Positions 53,901 to 61,447 of a DNA stretch of 64,000 nucleotides are shown in pieces. This stretch comes from Agromyces cavernae (GTDB taxonomy: Bacteria; Actinomycetota; Actinomycetes; Actinomycetales; Microbacteriaceae). A program made the translations under genes and the position numbers. Location of the stretch: the NCBI RefSeq assembly GCF_021044935.1, contig NZ_JAJNMP010000001.1, forward strand, positions 248,001-312,000. Reading direction: 5' to 3'. The notes under the pieces were generated by a model. That model saw only the letters and a program-made list of their open reading frames with translations, had not been told where the DNA came from and ran no database searches. Numbering within the stretch: the first letter of the stretch is position 1; the number at the start of each line of letters is the position of its first letter.

Positions 53901-54073
53901 GCACGCATGAGGTCGAGAAGGTCGCGCCCGGCGCGACCGTCTACCACCTGTTCGACACCGGATCGGCGAAGGTGAAGAAGGGCACCGCGACGGTCACGGC
54001 CTTCCACTCGGACGGCAGCCGCGACTACGACGCCACTCAGAAGGCGGCGTTCGCGCAGGTCAACTGCAAGTAG
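47972..54073 (+). CDS. Giant secreted ThuA / beta-propeller / multi-domain carbohydrate protein
   Basis: This 2033-residue protein has a Sec signal (about 1-34, AQA) and a ThuA domain of the glutamine-amidotransferase-like fold (about 37-245, HVLIFTKTTQFRHTDAIDKG). A GSDH/PQQ-type propeller (about 270-726) and a PKD domain (about 733-820) follow. Next are a beta domain (about 822-931), a CBM6-like domain (about 930-1055) and an Ig-like domain (about 1058-1148). Three lectin-like beta-sandwich units lie at about 1149-1340, 1357-1550 and 1553-1758, then two OmpL47-like repeats (about 1760-1933) and a tail ending QVNCK. The propeller resembles that of the 922-residue neighbour. No sortase motif or membrane anchor is visible. 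ThuA proteins are linked to trehalose/keto-sugar use; the exact reaction is unknown. Confidence 0.87.
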   Translation: MLTPLHNVAARLVAGLIAAVLVIGSVAFAAVPAQAHPGAHVLIFTKTTQFRHTDAIDKGTPLIVAALAAEGIEATHTEDSTLFNDTELAKYDAVIMFQASGDPWNAEQKAALERYQQAGGGIVAIHNATDMRGNYPWWDQLVGSLMPGHAATGTDPGLRGTVRIEDDTHPSTEHFEESRWERSDEWYNFSNNVRGTAHVLASMDESTYDAGGNKMGYDHPISWCKPYDGGRAWATAMGHFGSHYQEPAFMQHIVGGVKYAAGVEQGDCGGTVWDSFEKVPLDQNTSAPFAMDIADDGRVFYTELVRGQVRMWDPATNDVTTVLELDVYSGGEDGLLGIALDPDFTENGRLYLYRSPDAPNNSDPSSFFSRVSRFTMENGVIDPATEELIIEVPARRLPDEPGHTGGGLDFDAQGNLYLGVGDDVNPHSEPSGGYAPLSTRPGTFHDARETSANTNDLRGKLLRITPKADGPGYTIPEGNLFDEAADAANKTLPEIYAMGFRNPFRFSVDQKTGAISLADYSPDNGTDAPATRGPAGIAEWNYITSPGNYGWPLCMGDNEPFRDVDYTTNPVTVGEFFDCASPINDSPRNTGLTELPAARGADMFYGYKRSSVPGIIPQGGGLAPMGGPVYNYDPALVSDTKFPASYDGKPFFYEWARNKMYSIQLKDPAASSGSQVEKVNAFLPQEQFLAPIDSRFGPDGSLYVLDWGGGFGRDNPNSGLHRIDYISGSRSPVAKATSDKDSGQAPLTVAFDGSASFDPENAALAYAWDFDGDGTVDATTAQASHTFASEGVFDARLTVTDPDGKTGTTTVPITVGNTRPDVAISLPPSGAFFDFGDDVSWAAQVTDPEDGTINGDDLIIQPALGHDEHAHPLTPLSGFTGTTATSLGGHAPDEDIFFAIDARYTDRGGAGGANPLTGSQTTLLYPKVKQAEFFDSASAGMKTGPSRDVEGIAGDLVITGGDGAWAHYDPVNFHRIDDLALRVSANTAGSSIELRKGAVDGELLATADVPATGSMRFTDVIVDVSAFPNETLDLYVVFRGGEIKLNFLEAIGRGASPVAAPTVAITAPQQDVQLEPGQDVTVAADAADTQGEVSKVEFFVDGVSIGADDSAPYSATWTAPEEGLYELTAVATNTGDKSKTSRIVLAQVGELFGDLVPFTNAEGTFERIGDGKFRINGAGDNTWQGTDEYSTLFAPAGGDDNWEAVVKIDAQENTNGSAKAGLIVRNDVTLPGTSPGYALVGIRPNGGVEFLTDPDGNGQLNASVAGGTTSYPTWVKLKRDASGYTAYFSKNGTSWTQVGGAVTLAGAAATQDVGMFMVSHSATEGTVDFADFAIDTDPAGPQPVEPLQPLACPTGPLSDEFDAPALAPSWALRSDPAKPITQSGGTLNLPVTTGDINEAATGPVSFAGKPLPAGAWEATTKITLAHTSHWQWAGLVVHQNDNEYNKLAFVRGQGGGRFIEFQSETAGSRTTPAAPALATDFPSTIHLKLTSNGTVLTGAYSADGQTWTALTGQLQLKQNARIGVMAAGDLGTTPVTAQVDWFRFSPEPAPGELVGPNDEFDGTALDGCRWDQSVRYDSNNAKVADGHLKITTQPGDINGANPISPRNFILTKAPEGDWVATTKFKAPLKHRWQLAGLLMWADDDNYVKADVVATNNPGTALNLKAEMAGEANGTGFGSRNIEIPDSSESGYWYIRVTKTGDQYTSEVSDGGVNWTPIGTSAITFDKPLRGLGLMAIGPQQEEPVVVEFDSFHLEQEVDDTTAPTTSLTWAPDAPDGENGWYRTAPKFTLAATDGDGSGVTSTEYAIGDGAWTAYDAPVELSGQGEVSVSYRSTDEAGNVEEKGTATVSVDTVAAATTATVEEVEGGVRVTLAAVDDTSGVAGTQYRLDGGEWAAYAEPILVTGAGDHTVDYRSTDKAGHVEVDQTATVTIGEDPGPVELKLTSAAASQCVDRIAQVAVYATNAGNVWADMRIDTPWGTHEVEKVAPGATVYHLFDTGSAKVKKGTATVTAFHSDGSRDYDATQKAAFAQVNCK

Positions 54074-54090
54074 GCGATCACCCGCATGCC

Positions 54091-54123
54091 CGCGGCCCCG
54101 GCAGTTCGACTGCCGGGGCCGCG
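54091..54123 (+). terminator. Strong hairpin after the giant protein gene
   Basis: CGCGGCCCCGGCAGT (54091-54105) is perfectly complementary to ACTGCCGGGGCCGCG (54109-54123) with a three-base loop. It has no T-tract but very high stability. Confidence 0.78.
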
Positions 54124-54285
54124 GCGTGCTGTGCGCGAGTTCTGCTCCGCGCCGTCGAAACGGTGCGGAAGCGCGGCTCCGGTCGCGCCCCTGCCCTGTT
54201 CCGCCGGGCCGCGACTTCGACCACGGATCGGGCAAAGCAATAGGCTTTCTCGGACCGCCGAACGACAAGACGAAGTCGTTACCAT

Positions 54286-54317
54286 CAACTTTCATCGAAG
54301 GACTAGCAAAAGTCGCC
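54286..54317. promoter_or_regulatory. Candidate double operator upstream of the Gfo/Idh-ABC operon
   Basis: CAACTTTCATCGAAGG (54286-54301) is followed by AGCAAAAGTCGCC (54305-54317). The reverse complement of the second, GGCGACTTTTGCT, matches GGCAACTTTTGCT at 47861 in 12 of 13 positions. The gene starts 23 bases downstream. Confidence 0.58.
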
Positions 54318-54340
54318 GGATGTGTGCCACTATTACCGAC

Positions 54341-55447
54341 ATGACAACGGACGTCAGCGTACTGACCCGAACACTGCGGGCGGCATTCATCGGCGGCGGC
54401 TTCATGGCCGCAGTGCACTCCCGCGCCGCCCGCGCCGCCGGGGCCGAGTTGGTGGGTGCTGCGTCCTCCTCCGCGAAGCGTGCGGCCGATGCCGCAGCAC
54501 GGCTCGGCCTCGCCGGCTCGTTCGACTCGGTCGACGCGCTCCTCACCGATCCCTCGATCGACGTGGTCCACGTGTGCACGCCCAACGCCACCCACGCCCC
54601 CCTCGCCCGCGCCGTGCTCGAGGCCGGCAAGCACGTCATCTGCGAGAAGCCGCTCGCGACCGGTTCCGCCGATGCCGCCGAGCTCACGGCGCTCGCCGCC
54701 GAGCGCGGCCTCGTCGCATCCGTCCCCTTCGTCTACCGGTTCCACCCGATGGCACGCGAGGCTCGGGCCCGCGTCGCATCCGGCGAGCTCGGCGCACTCG
54801 CGACCGTGCAGGGCGAATACCTCCAGGACTGGCTCGCGAACGCGACCGACGACGACTGGCGCGTCGACACCGCCCTGGGCGGCCCATCTCGAGCCTTCGC
54901 CGACATCGGCTCCCACCTCGTCGACCTGGTGGAGTTCACCTCGGGCGACCGCATCGTCCGGCTGAGCGCCGCAGCCCGCACCGTTCACGCGAACCGCGTG
55001 AAGCACGCCGACATCTCGACCGAAGACCTCGCGGCCGTCGTCGTCGAACTGGCGAGCGGGGCGGTCGGCACCCTGCTGGTGTCGCAGGTCGCGCCCGGGC
55101 ACAAGAACGGGCTCGTCATCGAGCTCTCGGGCGCCGACGCGACCGTGCGGTTCGAGCAGGAGCGGCCCGACCGGCTCTGGCTCGGCCGCGTGAGCGGATC
55201 GCAGCTCGTCGAGCGCGATCCTGCCGCCCTGGCGCCCGATGCCGCCCGGCTGTCGCGCGTCCCGGCGGGACATCCGATGGGCTATCAGGACGCCTTCAAC
55301 GCGTTCGTCGCCGACAGCTACGCGGCGATCAGGGGAGAGGCGCCCGACGGGCTGCCGACCTTCGCCGACGGGCTGCGGGCGGTTCAGGTGACCGAGGCGG
55401 TCCTCGCCTCGGCGGCATCACGAGACTGGGTGGAGGTGCCCGCATGA
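54341..55447 (+). CDS. Gfo/Idh/MocA-family oxidoreductase
   Basis: This 368-residue NAD(P)-dependent dehydrogenase has a Rossmann N-terminus (RAAFIGGGFMAAVHSRAARA) and the family motif CEKPLATGSADAAEL with catalytic Lys. The C-terminal alpha/beta domain contains ADIGSHLVDLVEF (His of the active site). Members oxidise or reduce hydroxyl groups of cyclic sugars, often at C3. As first gene of the ABC operon it likely acts on the imported sugar. ATG 54341 has no strong ribosome-binding site. Its stop overlaps the ATPase start. Confidence 0.92.
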   Translation: MTTDVSVLTRTLRAAFIGGGFMAAVHSRAARAAGAELVGAASSSAKRAADAAARLGLAGSFDSVDALLTDPSIDVVHVCTPNATHAPLARAVLEAGKHVICEKPLATGSADAAELTALAAERGLVASVPFVYRFHPMAREARARVASGELGALATVQGEYLQDWLANATDDDWRVDTALGGPSRAFADIGSHLVDLVEFTSGDRIVRLSAAARTVHANRVKHADISTEDLAAVVVELASGAVGTLLVSQVAPGHKNGLVIELSGADATVRFEQERPDRLWLGRVSGSQLVERDPAALAPDAARLSRVPAGHPMGYQDAFNAFVADSYAAIRGEAPDGLPTFADGLRAVQVTEAVLASAASRDWVEVPA

Positions 55448-56952
55448 CCGAGCCGATCCTCATCGCCGAGGGGCTCGAGAAGTCCTTCTTCGGCGTCCAG
55501 GTGCTCCGGGGCGTCGGACTGACGTTGTACCCCGGCGAGGTGCACGGCCTCATCGGTGAGAACGGCGCCGGCAAGTCGACGTTCATGAAGATCCTCGCGG
55601 GAGTGTACGAGCGCGACGCCGGCACGATCCGGCTGGCCGGCGAAGAGGTGGACTTCCAGCACCCCGTGCAGGCCGCTCGCGCGGGTCTCGCGACGGTGTT
55701 CCAGGAGTTCAACCTCCTTCCCGAGCGCACGGTCGCCGAGAACGTCTTCGTCGGGCGCGAGCCCAAGCGCGGCGGATTCGTCGACCGCAAGGCGATGGTG
55801 CGCAAGACCCGCGAACTGCTCGCCGACCTCGGCATCGATTCGATCGAGGCGGATGCTCCGGTGCGTAGCCTATCCGTGGCCGAGCAGCAGATCGTGGAGA
55901 TCGTGAAGGCGCTCTCGACCGACGCCCGGGTGATCCAGATGGACGAGCCGACGGCGGCGCTGGCCGACCACGAGGTCGAGCTCCTCTACGCGATCGTCCG
56001 GCGGCTGCAGGAGCGCGGCGTCGCGATCATCTACGTGTCGCACCGCCTCAAGGAGATCTTCGACCTCTGCGACTCCATCACGGTGCTGAAGGACGGCGCG
56101 CTCGTCTCGACCGGTCCGGCCTCCGAGCTCGACACCGACGAGCTGGTCCGCCGCATGGTCGGTCGGCCGATCGAGGCGTACTACCCCGACCCCGAGCCGG
56201 GTACCGAACTCGGCGAACCGCGCCTGGTGCTCCGCGGCGTCGGCAACGCCTACGTCGACGGCGTCGATCTCGAGCTGCGTGCCGGCGAGATCGTCGGTGT
56301 CGCGGGCCTGCAGGGATCCGGCCGTACCGAGCTCGTCGAGGGCGTGTTCGGCATCACGCCGTTCACCCGCGGGCAGATACTGCTCGACGGCGCCGAGATC
56401 ACCATCACGAGCGCGAGGCGCGCGGTGCAGAAGGGCTTCGCGCTCATCACCGAGGACCGCAAGGCACAGGGCCTCGCCCTCAACCAGTCGGTCCTCGACA
56501 ACGCGCTGCTCGTGATCCGTTCCGTGTTCGCCCGCCGCACCCGTACCGTGCGACGGGAGCTGCCCGGCGTGCTGTCCAGCCTCGAGGTGGTCTTCCGCGG
56601 TGTCGACCAGGAGGTGCAGTACCTCTCCGGCGGCAACCAGCAGAAGGTCGTCCTCGCGAAGTGGCTGGCGACTGCGCCGCGCGTCGTGCTGCTCGATGAG
56701 CCGACGCGCGGCATCGATGTCGGCGCAAAGGTCGCCGTCTACCGGCTCATGCGCCGTCTGGCGAAGGAAGGGGTTGCGATCCTCATGATCTCCTCGGAAC
56801 TGCCCGAGGTCATCGGCATGTCCGACCGCATCGTCGTGATGCACGACGGCCGCGCGTCGGCGGAGCTGCCGGCGCGCAGCGACGAGGCCACCATCCTCAC
56901 CGCCGCGACCGGCTCGGTCTCGGCCATCGACCTCGTGGGAGGTGCGGAATGA
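55444..56952 (+). CDS. Sugar ABC importer ATP-binding protein, RbsA type
   Basis: This 502-residue double ATPase has two nucleotide-binding halves. The first has Walker A GENGAGKST and signature-like LSVAEQQIVEIVKAL. The second has the degenerate Walker A GLQGSGRTEL normal for the family, and LSGGNQQKVVLAKWL. It energises the two permeases that follow. It belongs to the ribose/xylose/galactose class, which imports monosaccharides or small glycosides. Four-base overlaps join it to both neighbours. Confidence 0.95.
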   Translation: MTEPILIAEGLEKSFFGVQVLRGVGLTLYPGEVHGLIGENGAGKSTFMKILAGVYERDAGTIRLAGEEVDFQHPVQAARAGLATVFQEFNLLPERTVAENVFVGREPKRGGFVDRKAMVRKTRELLADLGIDSIEADAPVRSLSVAEQQIVEIVKALSTDARVIQMDEPTAALADHEVELLYAIVRRLQERGVAIIYVSHRLKEIFDLCDSITVLKDGALVSTGPASELDTDELVRRMVGRPIEAYYPDPEPGTELGEPRLVLRGVGNAYVDGVDLELRAGEIVGVAGLQGSGRTELVEGVFGITPFTRGQILLDGAEITITSARRAVQKGFALITEDRKAQGLALNQSVLDNALLVIRSVFARRTRTVRRELPGVLSSLEVVFRGVDQEVQYLSGGNQQKVVLAKWLATAPRVVLLDEPTRGIDVGAKVAVYRLMRRLAKEGVAILMISSELPEVIGMSDRIVVMHDGRASAELPARSDEATILTAATGSVSAIDLVGGAE

Positions 56953-58025
56953 GCACCATCGCCCCGGCGAAGCAGCGTCGCCGTCGCCGGCAGCTCGACG
57001 CCACCTTCATCGTCGGTGTCGCCCTGGTCGTGGTCATCGTCGTGGGCGCGATCCTCGTCTCGACCGTCGGTCGCAACTTCTTCAGCCCGGGCAACATCCG
57101 CGACATCCTCACCGGGATGAGCGTGCTGGGCTTCGTCGCGATCGGCCAGACCCTCGTGATCCTGTGCGCGTCGCTCGATCTCTCCGTTCCCTACGTGATC
57201 AGCCTCTCGAGCCTGATCGCAGCCGATCTGATGCAGGGGAACCCGGCGAACATCCCGTTCGCGGTGCTCGTCACCCTCGCCGTCGCGGCGGTGATCGGTC
57301 TCGCGAACGGGCTGATCGTCACCAAGCTCAAGGTCAACGGCTTCATCGCCACGCTGGGCACCGGCCTCATCATCAAGGGCTACCTCGACTCGACCTACAA
57401 GGGCACGAGCGGCAATGTCCCTTGGGAGTTCCAGCTGATCGGCGCCACGGGGCTCGGCCCGATCCCGGTGTCGACGCTCCTCATGCTCGCGACGGCGCTC
57501 CTCGCCGCACTGTTCCTCTCGCGCACGCGCATCGGACATCAGATGTTCGCCGTCGGCGGCAGCGAGCAGGTCGCCCGACTGTCGGGCATCCGCACCGCCC
57601 GGCCGATCATCGTCGCACACGTGCTCTGCTCGATCGCGGCGGCGCTCGCGGGCCTGCTGCTCGCCAGCCGGCTCGGCGTCGGGAGCCCGACCGTCGGCAC
57701 CCAGGGCGGCTACGACCTGCTCTCGATCGCCGCGGTCGTGCTCGGTGGAACCCTGCTCATGGGTGGCCGCGGCTCGATCTGGGGCACGATCGGCGGCGTC
57801 GCGATCTTCGCCGTCATGGACAGCGTGATGAGCGTCATGCAGGTGAACCCGTTCCTCAAGGACGTGGTGCGAGGCGTCGTCATCGTGGCGGCCGTCGCGA
57901 TCTACACGAGTCGCAACCTCGATCGTCGTCGGCCCCGCTTCGGCCCGGGCGGATCGGTCGCAGCGATCACCGACGCCCCCACCGCCGAGAAGCCGTCGAT
58001 CACGAAGGAAGGAGCGAAGCGATGA
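56949..58025 (+). CDS. Sugar ABC importer permease, RbsC type (first)
   Basis: This 358-residue membrane protein has about nine to ten hydrophobic helices, with ILTGMSVLGFVAIGQTLVIL and KVNGFIATLGTGLIIKGYLD as family regions and SIAAVVLGGTLLMGGRGS late. The charged N-terminus (AKQRRRRRQLD) faces the cytoplasm. It forms a heterodimer with the next permease. Confidence 0.93.
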   Translation: MSTIAPAKQRRRRRQLDATFIVGVALVVVIVVGAILVSTVGRNFFSPGNIRDILTGMSVLGFVAIGQTLVILCASLDLSVPYVISLSSLIAADLMQGNPANIPFAVLVTLAVAAVIGLANGLIVTKLKVNGFIATLGTGLIIKGYLDSTYKGTSGNVPWEFQLIGATGLGPIPVSTLLMLATALLAALFLSRTRIGHQMFAVGGSEQVARLSGIRTARPIIVAHVLCSIAAALAGLLLASRLGVGSPTVGTQGGYDLLSIAAVVLGGTLLMGGRGSIWGTIGGVAIFAVMDSVMSVMQVNPFLKDVVRGVVIVAAVAIYTSRNLDRRRPRFGPGGSVAAITDAPTAEKPSITKEGAKR

Positions 58026-59206
58026 CCACCGTCACGGAAGCCGCGCCCACGACCGGCGAGCGCATCGCCGCCCTGGGGCGCAACCTGATCAGCCCGCGTG
58101 GGGCCGTGTTCCTCCTGCTCGCGGTGCTGTTGGTGGCGATCACGATCCTCAACCCGTCGTTCGCAGAACCCGGCCAGTTCATCCGGTTCATCCAGCGGGT
58201 GGCCCCGGTCGCGATCGTCGCGATCGGACAGTACTTCGTCATCGTCGGCGGCGAGTTCGACCTGTCGATGGGGTCGGTCGTGACCGCACAGGTGGTCATC
58301 GCCGGCAACCTCATCGGCGAGGACGACGCGAAGTCGATCCCGGTGCTGCTCCTGATGCTCGCCTTCGGTGCGCTCATCGGACTGGTGAACGGGCTGATCG
58401 TCTCCTTCCTGAAGGTGCCGAGCTTCATCGTCACCCTCGGCATGATGCTCGCCCTGCTGGGCGGGGTGCTCTACTGGACCGGCGGCGCCGCCACCGGCAA
58501 CCCCGCCGACAACTTCAGGGAGATCGGCAGGGGCGGCATCCGCGACCTTCCGGTCATCGAAATCCTGCCGTGGTCGGTCGTCGTGCTCGCGGCCATCCTC
58601 GCGCTTGCGATCTGGTTCTCGCGCCGGCCGTTCGGTCGCACGATCATCGCCCTCGGCGACAACGCCACGACCACCGGCTTCGCGGGAGCACGCACCTGGT
58701 GGGTGAAGACCTCGACGTTCGTCATCTCGTCGCTCTCGGCCACGGTCGCCGGGGTGCTGCTCGTCGGCTATGCCGGCGTCCACCCCAGCGTCGGCAGGGG
58801 ATACGAGTTCATCGCGATCACCGCGGTCGTGCTCGGCGGCGTGGTGCTCGGAGGCGGGCGCGGCTGGGTTGTCGCAGCGGTGGCGGGAGCGTTCGCGCTC
58901 GAGGCGCTGTTCACGCTGCTGAACTTCGCCGGCATCCCGTCGACCTGGCGCGACGCCGTCCAGGGCGTGATCATCATCCTCGCCGTCGCCTACGCGGCCA
59001 CGACCTTCCGGGCACGCCGGAAGGGCCACGCGCTGGAGGCGCCCGCCTCGCATCCGTCACCCGATGCGTCCCAGACTTCGCCCGAGACGGCGAACCAGAC
59101 TTCGCCCGCACCCGGAGCGAAGGAGTCGGATGACCCGTCATCCGCTCGTCCTGCAGCAATTCCCTCATCGCAGAGGGCTGACAACGAAACCAAAGGAGGT
59201 TCGTGA
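58022..59206 (+). CDS. Sugar ABC importer permease, RbsC type (second)
   Basis: This 394-residue permease has the family regions VAIGQYFVIVGGEFDLSMGS and KVPSFIVTLGMMLALLGGVL, and AITAVVLGGVVLGGGRG. A long polar C-terminal tail of about 60 residues, rich in Ser/Pro/Ala/Glu, contains the repeated phrase QTSPETANQTSPAPG and is unusual. It overlaps the preceding gene by four bases, and its stop abuts the binding-protein start. Confidence 0.92.
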   Translation: MTTVTEAAPTTGERIAALGRNLISPRGAVFLLLAVLLVAITILNPSFAEPGQFIRFIQRVAPVAIVAIGQYFVIVGGEFDLSMGSVVTAQVVIAGNLIGEDDAKSIPVLLLMLAFGALIGLVNGLIVSFLKVPSFIVTLGMMLALLGGVLYWTGGAATGNPADNFREIGRGGIRDLPVIEILPWSVVVLAAILALAIWFSRRPFGRTIIALGDNATTTGFAGARTWWVKTSTFVISSLSATVAGVLLVGYAGVHPSVGRGYEFIAITAVVLGGVVLGGGRGWVVAAVAGAFALEALFTLLNFAGIPSTWRDAVQGVIIILAVAYAATTFRARRKGHALEAPASHPSPDASQTSPETANQTSPAPGAKESDDPSSARPAAIPSSQRADNETKGGS

Positions 59207-60411
59207 TGCGACGCAAGTTCACTGTGGTATCGGCCATGGTCGGCGCTCTCGCGCTGATGACGCTCGCCGGTTGTACGACCGATCCGAACGTGGCCGCCCC
59301 GTCCGCAGAGGCGGAGACCACTGAGGAGGCGGTCGAGTGGTTCGACCAGGCGCTCTTCGACAAGCAGGACGCCGAGCGCGACGTCGTGCCCGAGGGCCCG
59401 GAGGACCAGCCGTGGCTCCAGTACATCAACGCGGAGATGGTGGACACGTCCTCGTTCGCCAGCGAGGGCGCGAAGAAGGCGTGCTTCGCCAACGCCTCGA
59501 TCTCCAACCCGTGGCGCCAGACCGGCTGGATCACCATGAACCAGCAGCTGAAGGTGCTCCAGGAGGCCGGGGCGATCTCCGAGATGGAGACGCGCGACGC
59601 GCAGGATTCCGATGACACGCAGATCGCCGACATCGACTACTTCATCAACGAAGGCAACTGCGACGTCTTCATCATCTCGCCGAACTCCACCGCGGCGATG
59701 ACGCCGGCCGTCGAGCGTGCGTGCGACACGGGCAAGCCCGTGATCGTGTTCGACCGCGGCGTGCAGACCGACTGCCCCGTCACGTTCATCCACCCGATCG
59801 GTGGATTCGCGTGGGGCATCGACACGGCCGAGTTCCTCATCGGCGAGCTCGAGGAAGGCGACAAGGTCGTGGCGCTCCGCATCCTGGCCGGCGTCGACGT
59901 CCTCGAGCAGCGCTGGGCCGCCGCCGAGAAGCTGTTCGACGAGGCCGGTATCGAGGCAGTCGACTACTTCACGGGTGCCGACCCCGCCGAGATCAAGAAG
60001 ATCATCTCCGACGAGCTCGCCAAGGGCGACGTGCAGGGCGTGTGGATGGATGCCGGTGACGGCGCCGTCGCGGCCATCGAGGCGTTCGAGGACGCCGGCG
60101 TCGACTACCCCGTGATGACGGGTGAGGACGAGATGAGCTTCCTCCGCAAGTGGAAGGAGACCGGGCTCACGGGCCTCGCGCCGGTGTACTCCAACTTCCA
60201 GTGGCGCACGCCGCTCCTCGCGGTGCAGAAGATCTTCGCCGGCGAAGAGGTGCCGAAGGAGTGGGTGCTGCCCCAGTCCCCGATCGCCGCGGAGGAGGTC
60301 GACGAGTACCTCGCGCTCAACGAGGGCATGCCCGACGGCCACTACGCGAAGTTCGGTGGCGAGGACCTGCCCGGCTACCCGCAGGTCTGGGAAGAGCGCG
60401 TGATGCCGTAA
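59206..60411 (+). CDS. Sugar ABC importer substrate-binding lipoprotein, ribose type
   Basis: This 401-residue protein has a signal peptide ending in the lipobox TLAGC (Cys about residue 22). The periplasmic-binding-protein type 1 fold includes NPWRQTGWITMNQQLKVLQE, FIISPNSTAAMTPAVERAC and GVWMDAGDGAVAAIEAFEDA. It captures a sugar for the RbsA/C-type importer. I chose ATG 59206 because AAAGGAGGT ends at 59200; a GTG three bases earlier is too close. Confidence 0.93.
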   Translation: MRRKFTVVSAMVGALALMTLAGCTTDPNVAAPSAEAETTEEAVEWFDQALFDKQDAERDVVPEGPEDQPWLQYINAEMVDTSSFASEGAKKACFANASISNPWRQTGWITMNQQLKVLQEAGAISEMETRDAQDSDDTQIADIDYFINEGNCDVFIISPNSTAAMTPAVERACDTGKPVIVFDRGVQTDCPVTFIHPIGGFAWGIDTAEFLIGELEEGDKVVALRILAGVDVLEQRWAAAEKLFDEAGIEAVDYFTGADPAEIKKIISDELAKGDVQGVWMDAGDGAVAAIEAFEDAGVDYPVMTGEDEMSFLRKWKETGLTGLAPVYSNFQWRTPLLAVQKIFAGEEVPKEWVLPQSPIAAEEVDEYLALNEGMPDGHYAKFGGEDLPGYPQVWEERVMP

Positions 60412-60434
60412 GCCTCAGCTGATCACCAACACCC

Positions 60435-60523
60435 CGTCGGTCGAGTAGCGCGAAGCGCGTATCGAGACCACACGCTCGATCGTGGTCTCGATACGCTCGC
60501 TTCGCTCCCTACTCGACCGACGG
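60435..60523. repeat. Long inverted repeat within the sugar operon
   Basis: CCGTCGGTCGAGTAG (60435-60449) and CTACTCGACCGACGG (60509-60523) are exact complements. Two oppositely oriented copies of the dispersed repeat lie inside (GTATCGAGACCAC...GTGGTCTCGATAC). It occupies most of the 132-base gap between the binding protein and the epimerase gene and may attenuate read-through. Confidence 0.85.
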
Positions 60524-60543
60524 AGCAATTCAAGGAGCAAAAC

Positions 60544-61413
60544 ATGCGCCGCACGATCGGTGTGAACACCTGGGTCTGGACCTCACCGCTGGATGACGAC
60601 TCATTGGCCGATCTCGCGGCGAAGGCGGCCGCCATGGGCTTCGGATCGATCGAACTCCCGATCGAGCAGGAGGGGGACTGGTCACCCGATGCCGCGGCCG
60701 ACGTGCTCGCCGAGCATCGTCTGCTTCCCGTGGTGATCGGGGCGATGGGTCCCGGCTGCAACCTGGTGGCGGCACCGGGCTCCGAGGTCGTCGCGACGCA
60801 GAACTACCTCGTGCACTGCGTGAAGGTCGCGCAGCGCCTCGGCTCCCGCGTCGTGGCCGGTCCCTTCACCGCGTCGACCGGACGCACCTGGCGCATGGAC
60901 GATGCCGAGCGCGCCGCGCGCTACGACGAACTGCGGGCGGGTCTCGCGCCCGTGGTGCGGCAGGCGGAGGAGCGAGGCATCCGTCTCGCGATCGAGCCGC
61001 TGAACCGCTACGAGACGAGCCTCGTGAACACGGTCGACCAGGCCCTCGATGCCCTGGGGCCGCTCCTCGGCCCCGGACTCGGGCTCGCGCTCGACAGCTA
61101 CCACCTGAACATCGAGGAGAAGGACATCGGCGCGGCGATCCGCGCCGCGGGGGAGCACATCGCCTACGTGCAGGTGTGCGGCAACGATCGGGGCGCGGTC
61201 GGCGACGACCACATCGACTGGCCGGGCTTCCTCGACGCGCTCGACGACGCCGGCTACGCCGGACCGCTCGGCCTCGAGAGCTTCACCGGCGAGAACGCCA
61301 CGATCGCGGTCGCCGCATCGGTGTGGCGTCCGCTCGCCGACTCGCAGGACGACCTCGCGCAGCGGAGCATCCGCTATCTCGACGCTTTGCAGAATAAGAG
61401 GGACGGACGATGA
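60544..61413 (+). CDS. Sugar isomerase/epimerase, D-tagatose 3-epimerase-like
   Basis: This 289-residue cytoplasmic TIM barrel has the likely metal-site residues of ketose 3-epimerases: Glu in [12 protein letters not shown], Asp and His in [13 protein letters not shown], His in DDHIDWPGF and Glu in GLESFTGE. Start region [20 protein letters not shown] is family-like. It could epimerise a keto-sugar or act as a lyase/hydratase on a 3-keto product. AAGGAG precedes the ATG. Confidence 0.88.
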   Translation: MRRTIGVNTWVWTSPLDDDSLADLAAKAAAMGFGSIELPIEQEGDWSPDAAADVLAEHRLLPVVIGAMGPGCNLVAAPGSEVVATQNYLVHCVKVAQRLGSRVVAGPFTASTGRTWRMDDAERAARYDELRAGLAPVVRQAEERGIRLAIEPLNRYETSLVNTVDQALDALGPLLGPGLGLALDSYHLNIEEKDIGAAIRAAGEHIAYVQVCGNDRGAVGDDHIDWPGFLDALDDAGYAGPLGLESFTGENATIAVAASVWRPLADSQDDLAQRSIRYLDALQNKRDGR

Positions 61414-61447
61414 CCGACCGACCCGGCACCGCATCAAGGAGGATTCT

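Noticed and set aside
49727-55273. Very long open frame on the minus strand opposite the giant ThuA protein
   Set aside because: It is antisense to clearly homologous genes, Arg/Asp/Val-biased and without domains. Such frames are a normal by-product of GC-rich third positions.
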